Of a stretch of DNA of 64,000 bases, positions 8,935 to 17,462 are shown piece after piece. Source of the DNA: an uncultured Flavobacterium sp. (lineage in GTDB: Bacteria; Bacteroidota; Bacteroidia; Flavobacteriales; Flavobacteriaceae); contig NZ_CALTYA010000012.1 of assembly GCF_943913405.1 (NCBI RefSeq), positions 28,579 to 92,578 of the forward strand, read 5' to 3'. A program made the position numbers and the translations under genes. Within the stretch, counting starts at the first letter, position 1. Every line of letters begins with the position of its first letter. The notes under the pieces were generated by a model. The model ran no database searches. It saw only the letters and a program-made list of their open reading frames with translations, and had not been told where the DNA came from.

Positions 8935-9730
8935 AGTTTAAGATTTGGTAAAACAAAAATATGAATGGTGATGCAAATATAATACTATCTAATCGATCTA
9001 GAATGCCTCCGTGGCCCGGCATTATTTTTCCGCTGTCTTTTACGCCAGCAATTCTCTTGAATTTTGATTCGATCAAATCGCCTATAGTTCCGAAAATTCC
9101 GGTGATCAAAGCCAATGAAATCCAGATGAATAAAGGCTGTTTAGTATAATAGAGTGCAATTATGATTCCCGAGATAATAGCAAAAACAAGACCTCCAAAG
9201 AATCCTTCCAAAGTTTTCTTAGGAGATATTTTTTCGTAAAGTTTTGTTTTTCCTATAGATTTTCCGACCAAATAAGCAAAAGTGTCATTTGTCCAGATAA
9301 TAATGAAAATGCTGATAAGAATTTCAGGCTTGAAAGTTGTTCCTGCGTAAGGAATTTTAGTCAAAATAATTATCGGAAGTATGATATAGCCAATCAAATA
9401 TACATATTTTGATTGCTTGTCAATATGCTGTCTTTTATCGCTAAAAAGAAAAAAGATAAGTCGGATGGAAATAAAAAGAGTAGCAGCAGTTAAAAGATAA
9501 TCGTTGGTTTTGCTGAAAGTATTGAAATATGAAAAAAGGATAAATCCAATAACAGCAATAACAATTGGCTGTGTTTTTTTGAGATTTACCAAATCGCAAA
9601 ATTCTGCCGTGCAAATAACCAAGAAACTGCCAAAAAGCACTAAAAAACTTTCAGGTGAAAATAATGTCGCCCCAACTAATAAAATGATATAAACTAGGCC
9701 TGATAACGCTCTCGTCAGTGTTTCATTCAT
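8927..9730 (-). CDS. cdsA: Phosphatidate cytidylyltransferase
   Basis: This 267-residue polytopic membrane enzyme forms CDP-diacylglycerol from CTP and phosphatidic acid. About seven or eight hydrophobic segments are visible. The C-terminal family signature is present as KFKRIAGVKDSGKIMPGHGG followed by LDRLDS. It lies one base after the LUD gene and overlaps psd, so precursor synthesis and the phosphatidylethanolamine branch are co-expressed. Confidence 0.95.
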   Translation of the reverse strand: MNETLTRALSGLVYIILLVGATLFSPESFLVLFGSFLVICTAEFCDLVNLKKTQPIVIAVIGFILFSYFNTFSKTNDYLLTAATLFISIRLIFFLFSDKRQHIDKQSKYVYLIGYIILPIIILTKIPYAGTTFKPEILISIFIIIWTNDTFAYLVGKSIGKTKLYEKISPKKTLEGFFGGLVFAIISGIIIALYYTKQPLFIWISLALITGIFGTIGDLIESKFKRIAGVKDSGKIMPGHGGILDRLDSIIFASPFIFLFYQILNYA

Positions 9731-9731
9731 T

Positions 9732-10328
9732 TTAAAGATCTTCTAAAAGCAAAAGGTATAAATTCTTGGCAACACTTCCATATTGCAGGAAATCTTCTTC
9801 TTTGGCTTTTTCAAAATATTTAATGGTAGTGATATTTGTAGGATAATCTCTGTCGTATTTTTTCTTAATTTCACGAAGGCCATCGCTTTTGCTTTGTAGG
9901 ATTTGGCTCGTGGTAGCAAGAATGACAATATTTGCAGGAAGCTCATTTGGCTTGTTCTGCTTGATTTGGTTGGAAGAAAATAAAACCGAACCTTCATCAG
10001 CAATCAGGTTTTCGCAACTTGCCAATAAAAATTTCGGATTTGCAGGCTTTACAAAACCTAACTTATTTTCTTCAAGCAGGCTGTATAATTTTGGCTCGAA
10101 GCACAATGCTTCAGATTCAAACCAGTCATTTTCTTCAAGAATATGTTCGAAATGCTCTTTTACTTCTTCTAGATTTTCACAATACAAGAATTTACCTCCA
10201 TTTTTTTTAAAATTGAGTGTAAATAATTCGTCAGCCGGAATAATAGCTTCTGGATTAAATGGACTTTGGTCTCTGTCTTTATCTTCTTCCGAAGATTCGT
10301 TGCCAAAAAGTTTTTTAAAAAGACTCAT
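9732..10328 (-). CDS. LUD domain protein (LutC/YkgG type)
   Basis: This 198-residue protein belongs to the LUD family, of which LutC takes part in L-lactate utilisation complexes. Typical features are the LLASCENLIADEGSVLF and NIVILATTSQIL segments. The N-terminal 25 residues are highly charged. Here the gene is not beside lutA or lutB but directly upstream of cdsA, a gene order I recall as frequent in flavobacteria, so a role in lactate oxidation is unproven. A strong hairpin separates it from ftsH. Confidence 0.8.
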   Translation of the reverse strand: MSLFKKLFGNESSEEDKDRDQSPFNPEAIIPADELFTLNFKKNGGKFLYCENLEEVKEHFEHILEENDWFESEALCFEPKLYSLLEENKLGFVKPANPKFLLASCENLIADEGSVLFSSNQIKQNKPNELPANIVILATTSQILQSKSDGLREIKKKYDRDYPTNITTIKYFEKAKEEDFLQYGSVAKNLYLLLLEDL

Positions 10329-10376
10329 AAATTAGTCAAATTCTTTGTTTGTGATTTGATAACAACCAAAGATAAA

Positions 10377-10414
10377 AAAATCTTAATTCAAAACTGCTTT
10401 TGAATTAAGATTTT
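10377..10414 (-). terminator. Terminator between ftsH and the LUD-cdsA unit
   Basis: A long perfect hairpin (AATCTTAATTCAAAA with its complement around CTGC) ends in a T run on the minus strand. It lies 24 bases after the ftsH stop and should end most rsfS-ftsH transcripts. Confidence 0.75.
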
Positions 10415-10437
10415 TTAAAATTTCTTAAATGTATATT

Positions 10438-12381
10438 TTACTCTTCGAATACTTCTTCAACTGCCTCGCCAAAAGCACGTTTCCCGAAAATAGTTTCTAA
10501 ATCGTCTTTGAAAATAACCTCTTTTTCAATAAGGATATTAGCCAATTCATTCAATTTGTCTTTATTTTCTTCTAGAATTCGGATTGCACGTTGGTATTGA
10601 CCTTCGATTAAGTCTGAAATTTCCTTGTCAATAACCTTCGCCGTGTCTTCAGAATAGGGTTTTCCGAAGCTGTATTCGCTCTGCCCTGATGAATCATAAT
10701 AAGTCACGTTTCCTAGTTTTTCATTCAAACCATAAACGGTAACCATTGCTCTTGCTTGTTTTGTAACTTTTTCCAAGTCACTCAAAGCGCCAGTTGAAAT
10801 TCTGTCAAAAGTTACTTTTTCAGCCGCACGTCCGCCCATTGTAGCGCACATTTCGTCAAGCATTTGATCTGTTCTAACAATCTGTCTTTCTTCTGGCAGA
10901 TACCAAGCAGCGCCTAAACTTTGACCTCTAGGAACAATCGTTACTTTTACCAAAGGAGCAGCGTGCTCTAACATCCAGCTTACAGTTGCGTGTCCAGCTT
11001 CGTGAATCGCAATTGCTCTTTTTTCTTCTGGAGTAATGATTTTATTTTTCTTTTCAAGACCGCCGACAATTCTGTCAACTGCATCTAAAAAGTCTTGCTT
11101 GTCTACTGCTTTTTTGTCATTTCTTGCCGCAATCAAAGCTGCTTCGTTACAAACATTCGCAATGTCAGCACCAGAAAAACCTGGAGTTTGTTTTGCCAAA
11201 AAGTCTGTATCTAAACCTTCTACTTTTTTCAAAGGAGCCAAATGCACTTCAAAAATTTCTTTTCTTTCCTTGATGTCTGGAAGATCAACATAAATCTGTC
11301 TGTCAAAACGACCCGCACGCATTAATGCTTTATCTAAGACATCAGCTCTGTTGGTTGCAGCCAAAACGATTACGTTTGTATTTGTACCAAAACCATCCAT
11401 TTCTGTAAGTAATTGGTTCAAAGTGTTTTCGCGTTCATCGTTAGAGCCTGACATATTGTTTTTTCCTCTGGCACGACCAACAGCGTCAATCTCATCAATA
11501 AAAATGATTGCAGGAGATTTCTCTTTTGCTTGCTTGAACAAATCTCTTACACGAGAAGCTCCAACACCCACAAACATTTCAACAAAATCAGAACCAGAAA
11601 GCGAGAAGAAAGGAACTTTTGCTTCACCAGCAACCGCTTTTGCAAGCAATGTTTTTCCTGTTCCCGGAGGTCCTACTAAAAGGGCTCCTTTTGGAATTTT
11701 TCCACCAAGATTTGTATATTTTTCAGGATTTTTCAAGAATTCAACGATTTCTTGAACTTCTTCTTTTGCACCTTCTAAGCCAGCTACATCTTTAAATGTA
11801 ATTTTTACATCCGTTTTTTCGTCAAAAAGTTTTGCTTTTGATTTTCCGATATTGAAAATCTGACCGCCACCGCCAGCACCACCGCCAGCTGACATTCTTC
11901 TCATGATGAAAAGCCAGATTCCAACGATAATGATGATTGGCAAAAGAGTTAAGAAAATTCCTCCCCAGTCATTCTTTGGTTTGTAGTCAAAATCTTTTAA
12001 TTTTCCTTCAGCTTGCGCTTTTTCCAATTTTTCTTGGAAAGATTTTGTGTCTCCAACGTCTTCAATGACATAATGAGGTCCTTTGTTTTCATTGTCAAAC
12101 ATGTCTTTTGTGACATCTTTATTCGCAGGATCTGCTAAACCAGTCTTGTTTAAGAAAATTTCAGCTTCGCTTCGGTTATAAATAATAACTTTGTCGACTT
12201 GATTTTTCTCTAAAAGGGCATTGAAAGCAGATGATTTTATCTTTCCAGCTTCTTCTAATTTAGCACTGCCACCTGCAGCAAAATTCCAAATTATAAAAAA
12301 AGCAATAAGTCCGCCGTAAATCCACCAAGGACTGAACCTAAATTTATTAGGTGTTGGGTTTGAGTTTTTATCTTTAGCCAT
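10438..12381 (-). CDS. ftsH: ATP-dependent zinc metalloprotease FtsH
   Basis: This 647-residue membrane AAA+ protease degrades misfolded membrane proteins and regulatory substrates. Two transmembrane helices (about 19-38 and 141-160) flank an extracytoplasmic domain. A glycine-rich linker follows, then Walker A GPPGTGKT at 237-244, Walker B IIFIDEIDA at about 292-300, the SRH region NRADVLDKALMRAGRFDR and the zinc site HEAGH at 460-464. It lies 15 bases downstream of rsfS and is probably co-transcribed. Confidence 0.98.
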   Translation of the reverse strand: MAKDKNSNPTPNKFRFSPWWIYGGLIAFFIIWNFAAGGSAKLEEAGKIKSSAFNALLEKNQVDKVIIYNRSEAEIFLNKTGLADPANKDVTKDMFDNENKGPHYVIEDVGDTKSFQEKLEKAQAEGKLKDFDYKPKNDWGGIFLTLLPIIIIVGIWLFIMRRMSAGGGAGGGGQIFNIGKSKAKLFDEKTDVKITFKDVAGLEGAKEEVQEIVEFLKNPEKYTNLGGKIPKGALLVGPPGTGKTLLAKAVAGEAKVPFFSLSGSDFVEMFVGVGASRVRDLFKQAKEKSPAIIFIDEIDAVGRARGKNNMSGSNDERENTLNQLLTEMDGFGTNTNVIVLAATNRADVLDKALMRAGRFDRQIYVDLPDIKERKEIFEVHLAPLKKVEGLDTDFLAKQTPGFSGADIANVCNEAALIAARNDKKAVDKQDFLDAVDRIVGGLEKKNKIITPEEKRAIAIHEAGHATVSWMLEHAAPLVKVTIVPRGQSLGAAWYLPEERQIVRTDQMLDEMCATMGGRAAEKVTFDRISTGALSDLEKVTKQARAMVTVYGLNEKLGNVTYYDSSGQSEYSFGKPYSEDTAKVIDKEISDLIEGQYQRAIRILEENKDKLNELANILIEKEVIFKDDLETIFGKRAFGEAVEEVFEE

Positions 12382-12396
12382 TGCTATTTGTTCTTT

Positions 12397-12768
12397 TTAG
12401 TATTTGTTTTGTATGGTTGTAATCTTCGCATCACCCCACAAACTCTCGATATTGTAGTATTCACGGATGTGTTTTTGGAAAACGTGAACAACAATGTTTA
12501 CATAATCCATCAAAACCCATTCGCCATTTTCAGCACCTTCAACGTGCCAAGGCTTATCCTTTAATTCTTTGGAAACCATTTTTTGAACCGAGTTAACGAT
12601 CGAGTTAACTTGTGTATTTGAAGTACCGTTGCAAATTACAAAATAGTCGCAAACAGTGTTGTCGATTGCTCTTAAATCTAGTATGTCAATGTCATTACCT
12701 TTAACTTCTTCAATCCCTTTGATGATGTTTGCCAACAAATCATCATTGCTTATATTTTTTTTCGCCAT
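12397..12768 (-). CDS. rsfS: Ribosome silencing factor RsfS
   Basis: This 123-residue protein of the RsfS/Iojap family binds ribosomal protein L14 (uL14) and blocks subunit joining when nutrients are scarce. The conserved core is clear: DNTVCDYFVICNGTSNTQV, then KPWHVEGAENGEWVLMDY and VHVFQKHIREYYNIESLWGD. It is first in a unit with ftsH and diverges from birA. A -7 box (TAACTTTG on the minus strand, 12789-12796) lies about 20 bases before its start. Confidence 0.96.
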   Translation of the reverse strand: MAKKNISNDDLLANIIKGIEEVKGNDIDILDLRAIDNTVCDYFVICNGTSNTQVNSIVNSVQKMVSKELKDKPWHVEGAENGEWVLMDYVNIVVHVFQKHIREYYNIESLWGDAKITTIQNKY

Positions 12769-12788
12769 TTAAATTTTATATGTTTTCG

Positions 12789-12818
12789 CAAAGTTATCAT
12801 TTTTTGTCTTTATTTTTG
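12789..12818. promoter_or_regulatory. Back-to-back -7 boxes for rsfS and birA
   Basis: Two Bacteroidota -7 elements (TAnnTTTG) face apart in the same spacer: TAACTTTG on the minus strand at 12789-12796 for rsfS, and TATTTTTG on the plus strand at 12811-12818 for birA. A clear -33 TTG was not found for either. Confidence 0.45.
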
Positions 12819-12860
12819 AACCTTAACATAAGATTAAAAAGATAAACTTCAATTATTCAC

Positions 12861-13592
12861 ATGAACATCATCAAACTCGATGCCATTAACTCTACGAACG
12901 ATTATCTGAAAGGATTATTGCAACGTCAGTTCGTAGAAAACTTTACAATTATTACAGCTGAAAATCAAACTAACGGACGCGGACAGATGGGGTCTGAATG
13001 GAAAATTGAATCTGGTAAAAACTTGACTTTTAGTGTGTTGATAAAGGATTTGCTTCTTGAAATCAACCATATTTTTCACTTAAATGTTGCTGTCGCAGTG
13101 AGTATTATCGAGACTCTTTCTGAATTAGAAATTAAAGATTGTGCTATAAAATGGCCAAACGACATTTTGGCAGAAGGAAAAAAAGTTGGCGGAGTATTAA
13201 TTGAAAACAGCATAAAAAGTGACGGAGAAATTTTTTCAATTATTGGTATAGGCTTGAATGTCAATCAAAAAAGCTTTCAAAACCTGCCAAAAGCTTCTTC
13301 ACTTTCTGTATTGAAAAACTGCGATTTTGACAAAGAAGAAATCCTGATTTCTATTGCAAAAAACTTGAATCGCAATATTTCGCTGATTATGAATAAGAAT
13401 ACTACAGAAATTTGGAAAAAATACCATTCAAAATTATACAAAAAAGGAATTCCGATGCCTTTTGAAGGAAAAGACGGAAAAAAGTTCATGGGCATAATTA
13501 AAGGCGTAGACCAAGCCGGAAAACTGAATGTAATTCTAGAAAATGATACTGTAAAAGCTTTTGATATAAAGCAAGTCAGCCTTTTGTATTAA
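12861..13592 (+). CDS. birA: Biotin-[acetyl-CoA-carboxylase] ligase
   Basis: This 243-residue BirA/LplA-fold enzyme joins biotin to carrier proteins through biotinyl-AMP. It contains the STNDYLK and GRGQMGSEWKIESGKN segments around the adenylate-binding loop, the KWPNDILAEGKKVGGVLIE catalytic stretch and IGIGLNVNQ. There is no N-terminal winged-helix domain, so it is a group I enzyme that should not act as a biotin repressor. Its stop codon overlaps the convergent phytochrome gene stop through a shared TTAA. Confidence 0.96.
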   Translation: MNIIKLDAINSTNDYLKGLLQRQFVENFTIITAENQTNGRGQMGSEWKIESGKNLTFSVLIKDLLLEINHIFHLNVAVAVSIIETLSELEIKDCAIKWPNDILAEGKKVGGVLIENSIKSDGEIFSIIGIGLNVNQKSFQNLPKASSLSVLKNCDFDKEEILISIAKNLNRNISLIMNKNTTEIWKKYHSKLYKKGIPMPFEGKDGKKFMGIIKGVDQAGKLNVILENDTVKAFDIKQVSLLY

Positions 13593-15877
13593 TTGATATT
13601 TTGAATTTCTAAAGGAAAATATAGCTTGAAAATAGCCCCGCTATCAGGAATTCCTTCTGCAAGAATATAGCCTTTGTGAACTTGCATGATTTTTTTGCAT
13701 AAAGCCAATCCAACACCAGAACCTTTATATTCTTCTTGTCCGTGCAGTCGGCTAAAAATGTTGAAGATATTTTCTGCAAATTTTTGCTCAAAACCAATTC
13801 CGTTGTCAGAAAATTGGATAGTTTCATACAATTCATCTGGATTATTGCTGAAGCTTACCTTCTGTTTTCCAAGTGAAGAAATAGTGACTTTTGGCGCTTT
13901 GTCTGCAAAAGAATATTTTAAGGAATTTTGGACTAAATTAGAAAAAAGCTGTTTTAAAAGAAATGTTATTCCATAAATATCAGGCAATTCCTGAATATCA
14001 ACAACAGCATTTTTTTCATAAATCATCTCTTGCAAATCGGCTAAAACTTCTTTTAAAACATCCTTCGGATTTACTTGAACAAAAGATTCGTCAATATGCT
14101 GGATTTTTGTATATTTCAGAATATCAATCAAAAGCGTCTGCATTCGATTTGCCGAATTGTTCATTCTTTGTAAAGAATTTGCTACATTTTCAGAAATCTG
14201 CTCGTCTTCCTTGCCTAAAATTCGCGACGAAATCATTTGGATTTTTCGCAAAGGTTCTTGCAAATCGTGGGTGCTGATCCAATTTATATTTTCGAGTTCA
14301 GAGTTCGTTTCTTTTAAAACTTCGCTCAATTTTCGATATTTTTCTTCTTCCTGTGCCATCAAAATCAAATTCAGCTGTTTTTGAATCGCATGTGAATAAT
14401 TTGCGGCTGCATTTAACTCAGGATCAAGCCAAACATTACTTTGGCATTTGATGATTTCTCTCCAAAGTTTAAAAGAATTCCTTGGCGAAAGTCCGTTTTT
14501 GTCTTTTACAATCGCTTTCGTCGGATCTCCAGCCCAATTTACTTCTGTTAGTGTTTCAGGTCTGTACCAAATGATACAGTTATTATTGTCAATTCCTAAA
14601 GAATGGTAAATAATACCTGATGCATTTTCGCAGTTTTCTAGCAGATTTTCTGGAATTATATCAATAAGTTTGTCTGTAGAAAGCTGAGTATTTCCGGTAT
14701 GTTGCGAAAGCCATCCTGATAAAACTAGAATGTCATTGTCACTCGGAAGCAATCCGTTTTTATAAATATTTCCGTTGATAATTATCGTAACCCCAGAAGC
14801 ATTACAAAGCTCTAAAAGTTCTGGTTTTTGGACTAAAATTTCAAACGAACTTTCTTTGGCAGGAAGCTCAACAGCGTTGATTTTTTCTAAAGCCAGATTT
14901 GATTTCCTCGAAATTTCATATTCTTCATTTGATTGGCGAATATCAATCTGAGAAGTTATAAAATGGCCCTGCAATTGTGCTGCCAAGCGAATTTCTGGTG
15001 TAAGATTTTTTTGAGAATAATGGTGGCACGCAATCAATCCCCACAATTTTTTTTTGTGGATCAAAGAAATTGTCAAAGTCGCACCCACGCCCATATTGCT
15101 CAAATATTGAACATGCATTGGCGAAGTGCTTCGCAAGATGGAAAGACTTAAATTCAAGTTTTTTGCATCATTTCCGTCGTCAACCGTATAAATTGGAACT
15201 GGTTCATAATTTATATCAACGATTAAACGCAAAAGATTTTGCATATACAATTCCCTTGCCTGTGGCGGAATGTCAGTGTGCGGATAGTGCAAGCCGAAAA
15301 AAGATTCTAAATCATCACGAACGCTTTCTGCAAAAACTTCGCCGTTGTAATCTTTGTCAAAACGGTAAACCATTACGCGGTCATAACCTGTGATTTCACG
15401 CGTTCCTTTGGCAACCATGTCGCAAAGTTCTTTCAGCGTATGCGTCTCATTCATGTAAGAAAGAAACTGCGAAGTCTGATCATAAACATCAGAAAGCTTT
15501 TTGTTGTTTTCTGATGTCGGTTCGCCTTCTAAAATATAAATATTTTCACTTTTGTGAATTGTGCATAAAAAATCTTTCCCAACCAAATTCAAACGGAGCG
15601 GAGAGGACGAAAGCAAAAGATTTTTAGAAATATATTCTCGTAATAAATTCTCCTGCACCTCGCCAAATGCGACTTTGAAATCAACATTGAGAACTTGCTT
15701 ATAATCAATTTCAAGATAATTAGAGATATTGCCACTGCAGAAATCAATTTTCCATACATCAGAGTTTATTCCAATTAAAAAACCATGAGGCTGAATGCTT
15801 CCTGGAATGTGTATGGGTTCGAATTCGCAATTCGTGAGGTTAACGATATCACGATTAACAATGTCCTTAATCTTCAT
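13589..15877 (-). CDS. Bacteriophytochrome sensor histidine kinase
   Basis: This 762-residue photoreceptor has the PAS-GAF-PHY-HisKA-HATPase order. Cys17, in NCEFEPIHIPGSIQPHG, matches the biliverdin-attachment cysteine of bacterial phytochromes. The GAF domain keeps D202 (TDIPPQAREL), H255 (SPMHVQYL) and the CHH pair at 285-286. The PHY tongue motif PRNSF is at 465-469. The kinase part has the phosphoacceptor His537 (STHDLQEPLRK), the N box NLVQNSLKYS and the G boxes DNGIGF and GSGVGLALCKK. It should bind biliverdin and respond to red/far-red light. It lies three bases after heme oxygenase and ends the operon. The expected partner is the single-domain regulator at the operon start. Confidence 0.95.
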   Translation of the reverse strand: MKIKDIVNRDIVNLTNCEFEPIHIPGSIQPHGFLIGINSDVWKIDFCSGNISNYLEIDYKQVLNVDFKVAFGEVQENLLREYISKNLLLSSSPLRLNLVGKDFLCTIHKSENIYILEGEPTSENNKKLSDVYDQTSQFLSYMNETHTLKELCDMVAKGTREITGYDRVMVYRFDKDYNGEVFAESVRDDLESFFGLHYPHTDIPPQARELYMQNLLRLIVDINYEPVPIYTVDDGNDAKNLNLSLSILRSTSPMHVQYLSNMGVGATLTISLIHKKKLWGLIACHHYSQKNLTPEIRLAAQLQGHFITSQIDIRQSNEEYEISRKSNLALEKINAVELPAKESSFEILVQKPELLELCNASGVTIIINGNIYKNGLLPSDNDILVLSGWLSQHTGNTQLSTDKLIDIIPENLLENCENASGIIYHSLGIDNNNCIIWYRPETLTEVNWAGDPTKAIVKDKNGLSPRNSFKLWREIIKCQSNVWLDPELNAAANYSHAIQKQLNLILMAQEEEKYRKLSEVLKETNSELENINWISTHDLQEPLRKIQMISSRILGKEDEQISENVANSLQRMNNSANRMQTLLIDILKYTKIQHIDESFVQVNPKDVLKEVLADLQEMIYEKNAVVDIQELPDIYGITFLLKQLFSNLVQNSLKYSFADKAPKVTISSLGKQKVSFSNNPDELYETIQFSDNGIGFEQKFAENIFNIFSRLHGQEEYKGSGVGLALCKKIMQVHKGYILAEGIPDSGAIFKLYFPLEIQNIN

Positions 15878-15880
15878 AAA

Positions 15881-16495
15881 TTATAGTGACGAATTTTCAG
15901 ATAAATGTTTTCCAATCATTGTAAAAGCAAAGTCAGCTCCAGCAATAATCTCTTCTTCTATATTGTTTTGTGCTTCAAATTCAGTAAAATAAGCAAGGAA
16001 TTTTTTCCAATAGCTTCCTGTCTTATTTCCATATCCTGAAAAATAAGAAATCCCGTTTTCTTCATCAAGCCCAAGGTTTTCTTGAATGTTTTTTAAGATA
16101 AATCTGCCTCCAAGAGTGGAACCTTCTAAAACATAAAGCATCCCCAAAGCAAACGGAACGCTGTATTTTTGATCAGAATGTTTCAAAAAAGCATGCCCTT
16201 TTTTCTTTTCTTCTCCGATGTATTTCAAATCTTTTAAGATCAGATCGGCCTTTTTTCTTTCTGAAATATCTAAAATTACATTTTCAACCAGCGGATAAAT
16301 ATATTTTTCATAATCGCTGACAACATCGTGCATTAAACTCAAATAAAGCGAATAGGCATGAAGCGAAATATTTGGATTTACAAGCAATTTAGAAATCGGA
16401 ATTGCTTCAAGATTTTTATGTGATTCGGAAGTTTTACTGCGAAGATTATCTAGAAAAGTAATAGAATCTGTTTGAATTAGATTTTCAGCACTCAT
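15881..16495 (-). CDS. Biliverdin-producing heme oxygenase
   Basis: This 204-residue protein of the bacterial heme oxygenase family opens heme to biliverdin, iron and CO. The proximal histidine is His26 in TSESHKNLEAIP. The distal helix appears as LYVLEGSTLGGRFILKNI. It lies between a response regulator (6 bases upstream) and the bacteriophytochrome (3 bases downstream). The likely role is chromophore supply rather than iron gain. No signal peptide is seen, so it is cytoplasmic. Confidence 0.93.
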   Translation of the reverse strand: MSAENLIQTDSITFLDNLRSKTSESHKNLEAIPISKLLVNPNISLHAYSLYLSLMHDVVSDYEKYIYPLVENVILDISERKKADLILKDLKYIGEEKKKGHAFLKHSDQKYSVPFALGMLYVLEGSTLGGRFILKNIQENLGLDEENGISYFSGYGNKTGSYWKKFLAYFTEFEAQNNIEEEIIAGADFAFTMIGKHLSENSSL

Positions 16496-16501
16496 ATTTT
16501 T

Positions 16502-16939
16502 TTAATTATTTAAATAAACGAAATTATCTTTATTGGGCGTAAAAGAGTTCCAATTAATATTAATAGAATGCTCAATTGATTTTTTTAAAGATACAAAATC
16601 ATTTGGTTTTGTAATATAAAAATTGGCACCCAAATTTAAGCTTCTGTCGATAATTTTATCATCATTAGACGTGGAAAGGATAATAACAGGAAGACTTTTC
16701 GGACAGTTGGATTTTCTAATTTCTGCCAAAACATCAAGACCATTAATTCCTGGCATATTTAAGTCTAAAAAAATAATACTCGGAGAAGGTGGCGGATTGT
16801 TAAGTGCTTCTAAAAGTTTTTTTCCGTTGTTTTGCGTAACTAATTCTACATTATCTTCCATCGAATCTACGACTTCTGTAAAAAAATCTAGATCGTCTAA
16901 ATCGTCATCGGTATAAAATATTGTAAATTCCTTTTTCAT
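16502..16939 (-). CDS. Single-domain response regulator of the phytochrome operon
   Basis: This 145-residue CheY-like receiver has no output domain, like Rcp1-type partners of cyanobacterial phytochromes. The acidic pocket is D11-D12, the phosphoacceptor is D59 in IIFLDLNMPG, and the conserved Ser/Thr and Lys appear in STSNDDK and ITKPND. It is the first gene of the three-gene phytochrome operon. With no DNA-binding domain, its target is either another protein or a further phosphotransfer step. Confidence 0.9.
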   Translation of the reverse strand: MKKEFTIFYTDDDLDDLDFFTEVVDSMEDNVELVTQNNGKKLLEALNNPPPSPSIIFLDLNMPGINGLDVLAEIRKSNCPKSLPVIILSTSNDDKIIDRSLNLGANFYITKPNDFVSLKKSIEHSININWNSFTPNKDNFVYLNN

Positions 16940-16964
16940 AAATTTCTCTTTCTAGCAGCTATTA

Positions 16965-16972
16965 CAAATATA
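16965..16972 (-). promoter_or_regulatory. -7 box of the phytochrome operon
   Basis: TATATTTG on the minus strand fits TAnnTTTG and would place transcription start about 20 bases before the response regulator start. No convincing -33 TTG accompanies it. Confidence 0.4.
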
Positions 16973-16988
16973 TGCAATGCGATTGAAA

Positions 16989-17022
16989 ATAAAAAAGCCC
17001 TTTTGGTTTCACAAAAAGGCTT
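16989..17022 (-). terminator. Terminator of the SRPBCC gene
   Basis: An imperfect hairpin (AAAGCCCTTTTGG with CAAAAAGGCTTT) lies a short way after the stop of the gene at 17044 and before the phytochrome operon promoter. Confidence 0.6.
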
Positions 17023-17043
17023 TCAGTTGATAACTTTTATCTT

Positions 17044-17436
17044 TTATAGCTTGTGCATGTTGTTTGCCAAAGTCTCAATGAATTTGCTGATTGGTCCCTT
17101 CACCATCATTGCCATCATTGCATTGAATTCTCCTTCAAAATGCAGTTGAACATCGCTTGCATTATCAGAAGCCGGAGTGATATTTCCTGTCAAAGTAAAT
17201 GGAAGCTTGTCGCTCGCGGCGCCCAAAACCACTTTCGTCGGAGCCGTTTTTTCTTTCATCTTCAACTTGATTTCCGGCATTCCTTTCAATCCGAAGATAA
17301 AGGCATCTTCGCCAGTAACTTCAAATTTTGCAATGTTTTCAGGCATCAATTTTTCAAAATTCTTTACGTCTGTCAATTGGTCAAATAAATATTGAGCCGA
17401 TTTTTGAACGCTAACTTTTGGACTATCTAAATTCAT
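17044..17436 (-). CDS. SRPBCC family protein
   Basis: This 130-residue protein of the START/SRPBCC superfamily resembles small Bacteroidota polyketide-cyclase-like proteins. It begins with the strand MNLDSPKVSVQKSAQYLFDQL, has the central FTLTGNITPASDNASDV, and ends in a long helix (FIETLANNMHKL). The fold binds hydrophobic ligands, but no ligand is known for this group. It follows pyrE by 26 bases on the same strand and may be co-transcribed with it. Confidence 0.75.
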   Translation of the reverse strand: MNLDSPKVSVQKSAQYLFDQLTDVKNFEKLMPENIAKFEVTGEDAFIFGLKGMPEIKLKMKEKTAPTKVVLGAASDKLPFTLTGNITPASDNASDVQLHFEGEFNAMMAMMVKGPISKFIETLANNMHKL

Positions 17437-17462
17437 TCGATTTCTTTTAGCAATTTATATTT

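Noticed and set aside
9743..10003. 86-codon minus-strand frame
   Set aside because: Out-of-frame shadow within the LUD-domain gene.
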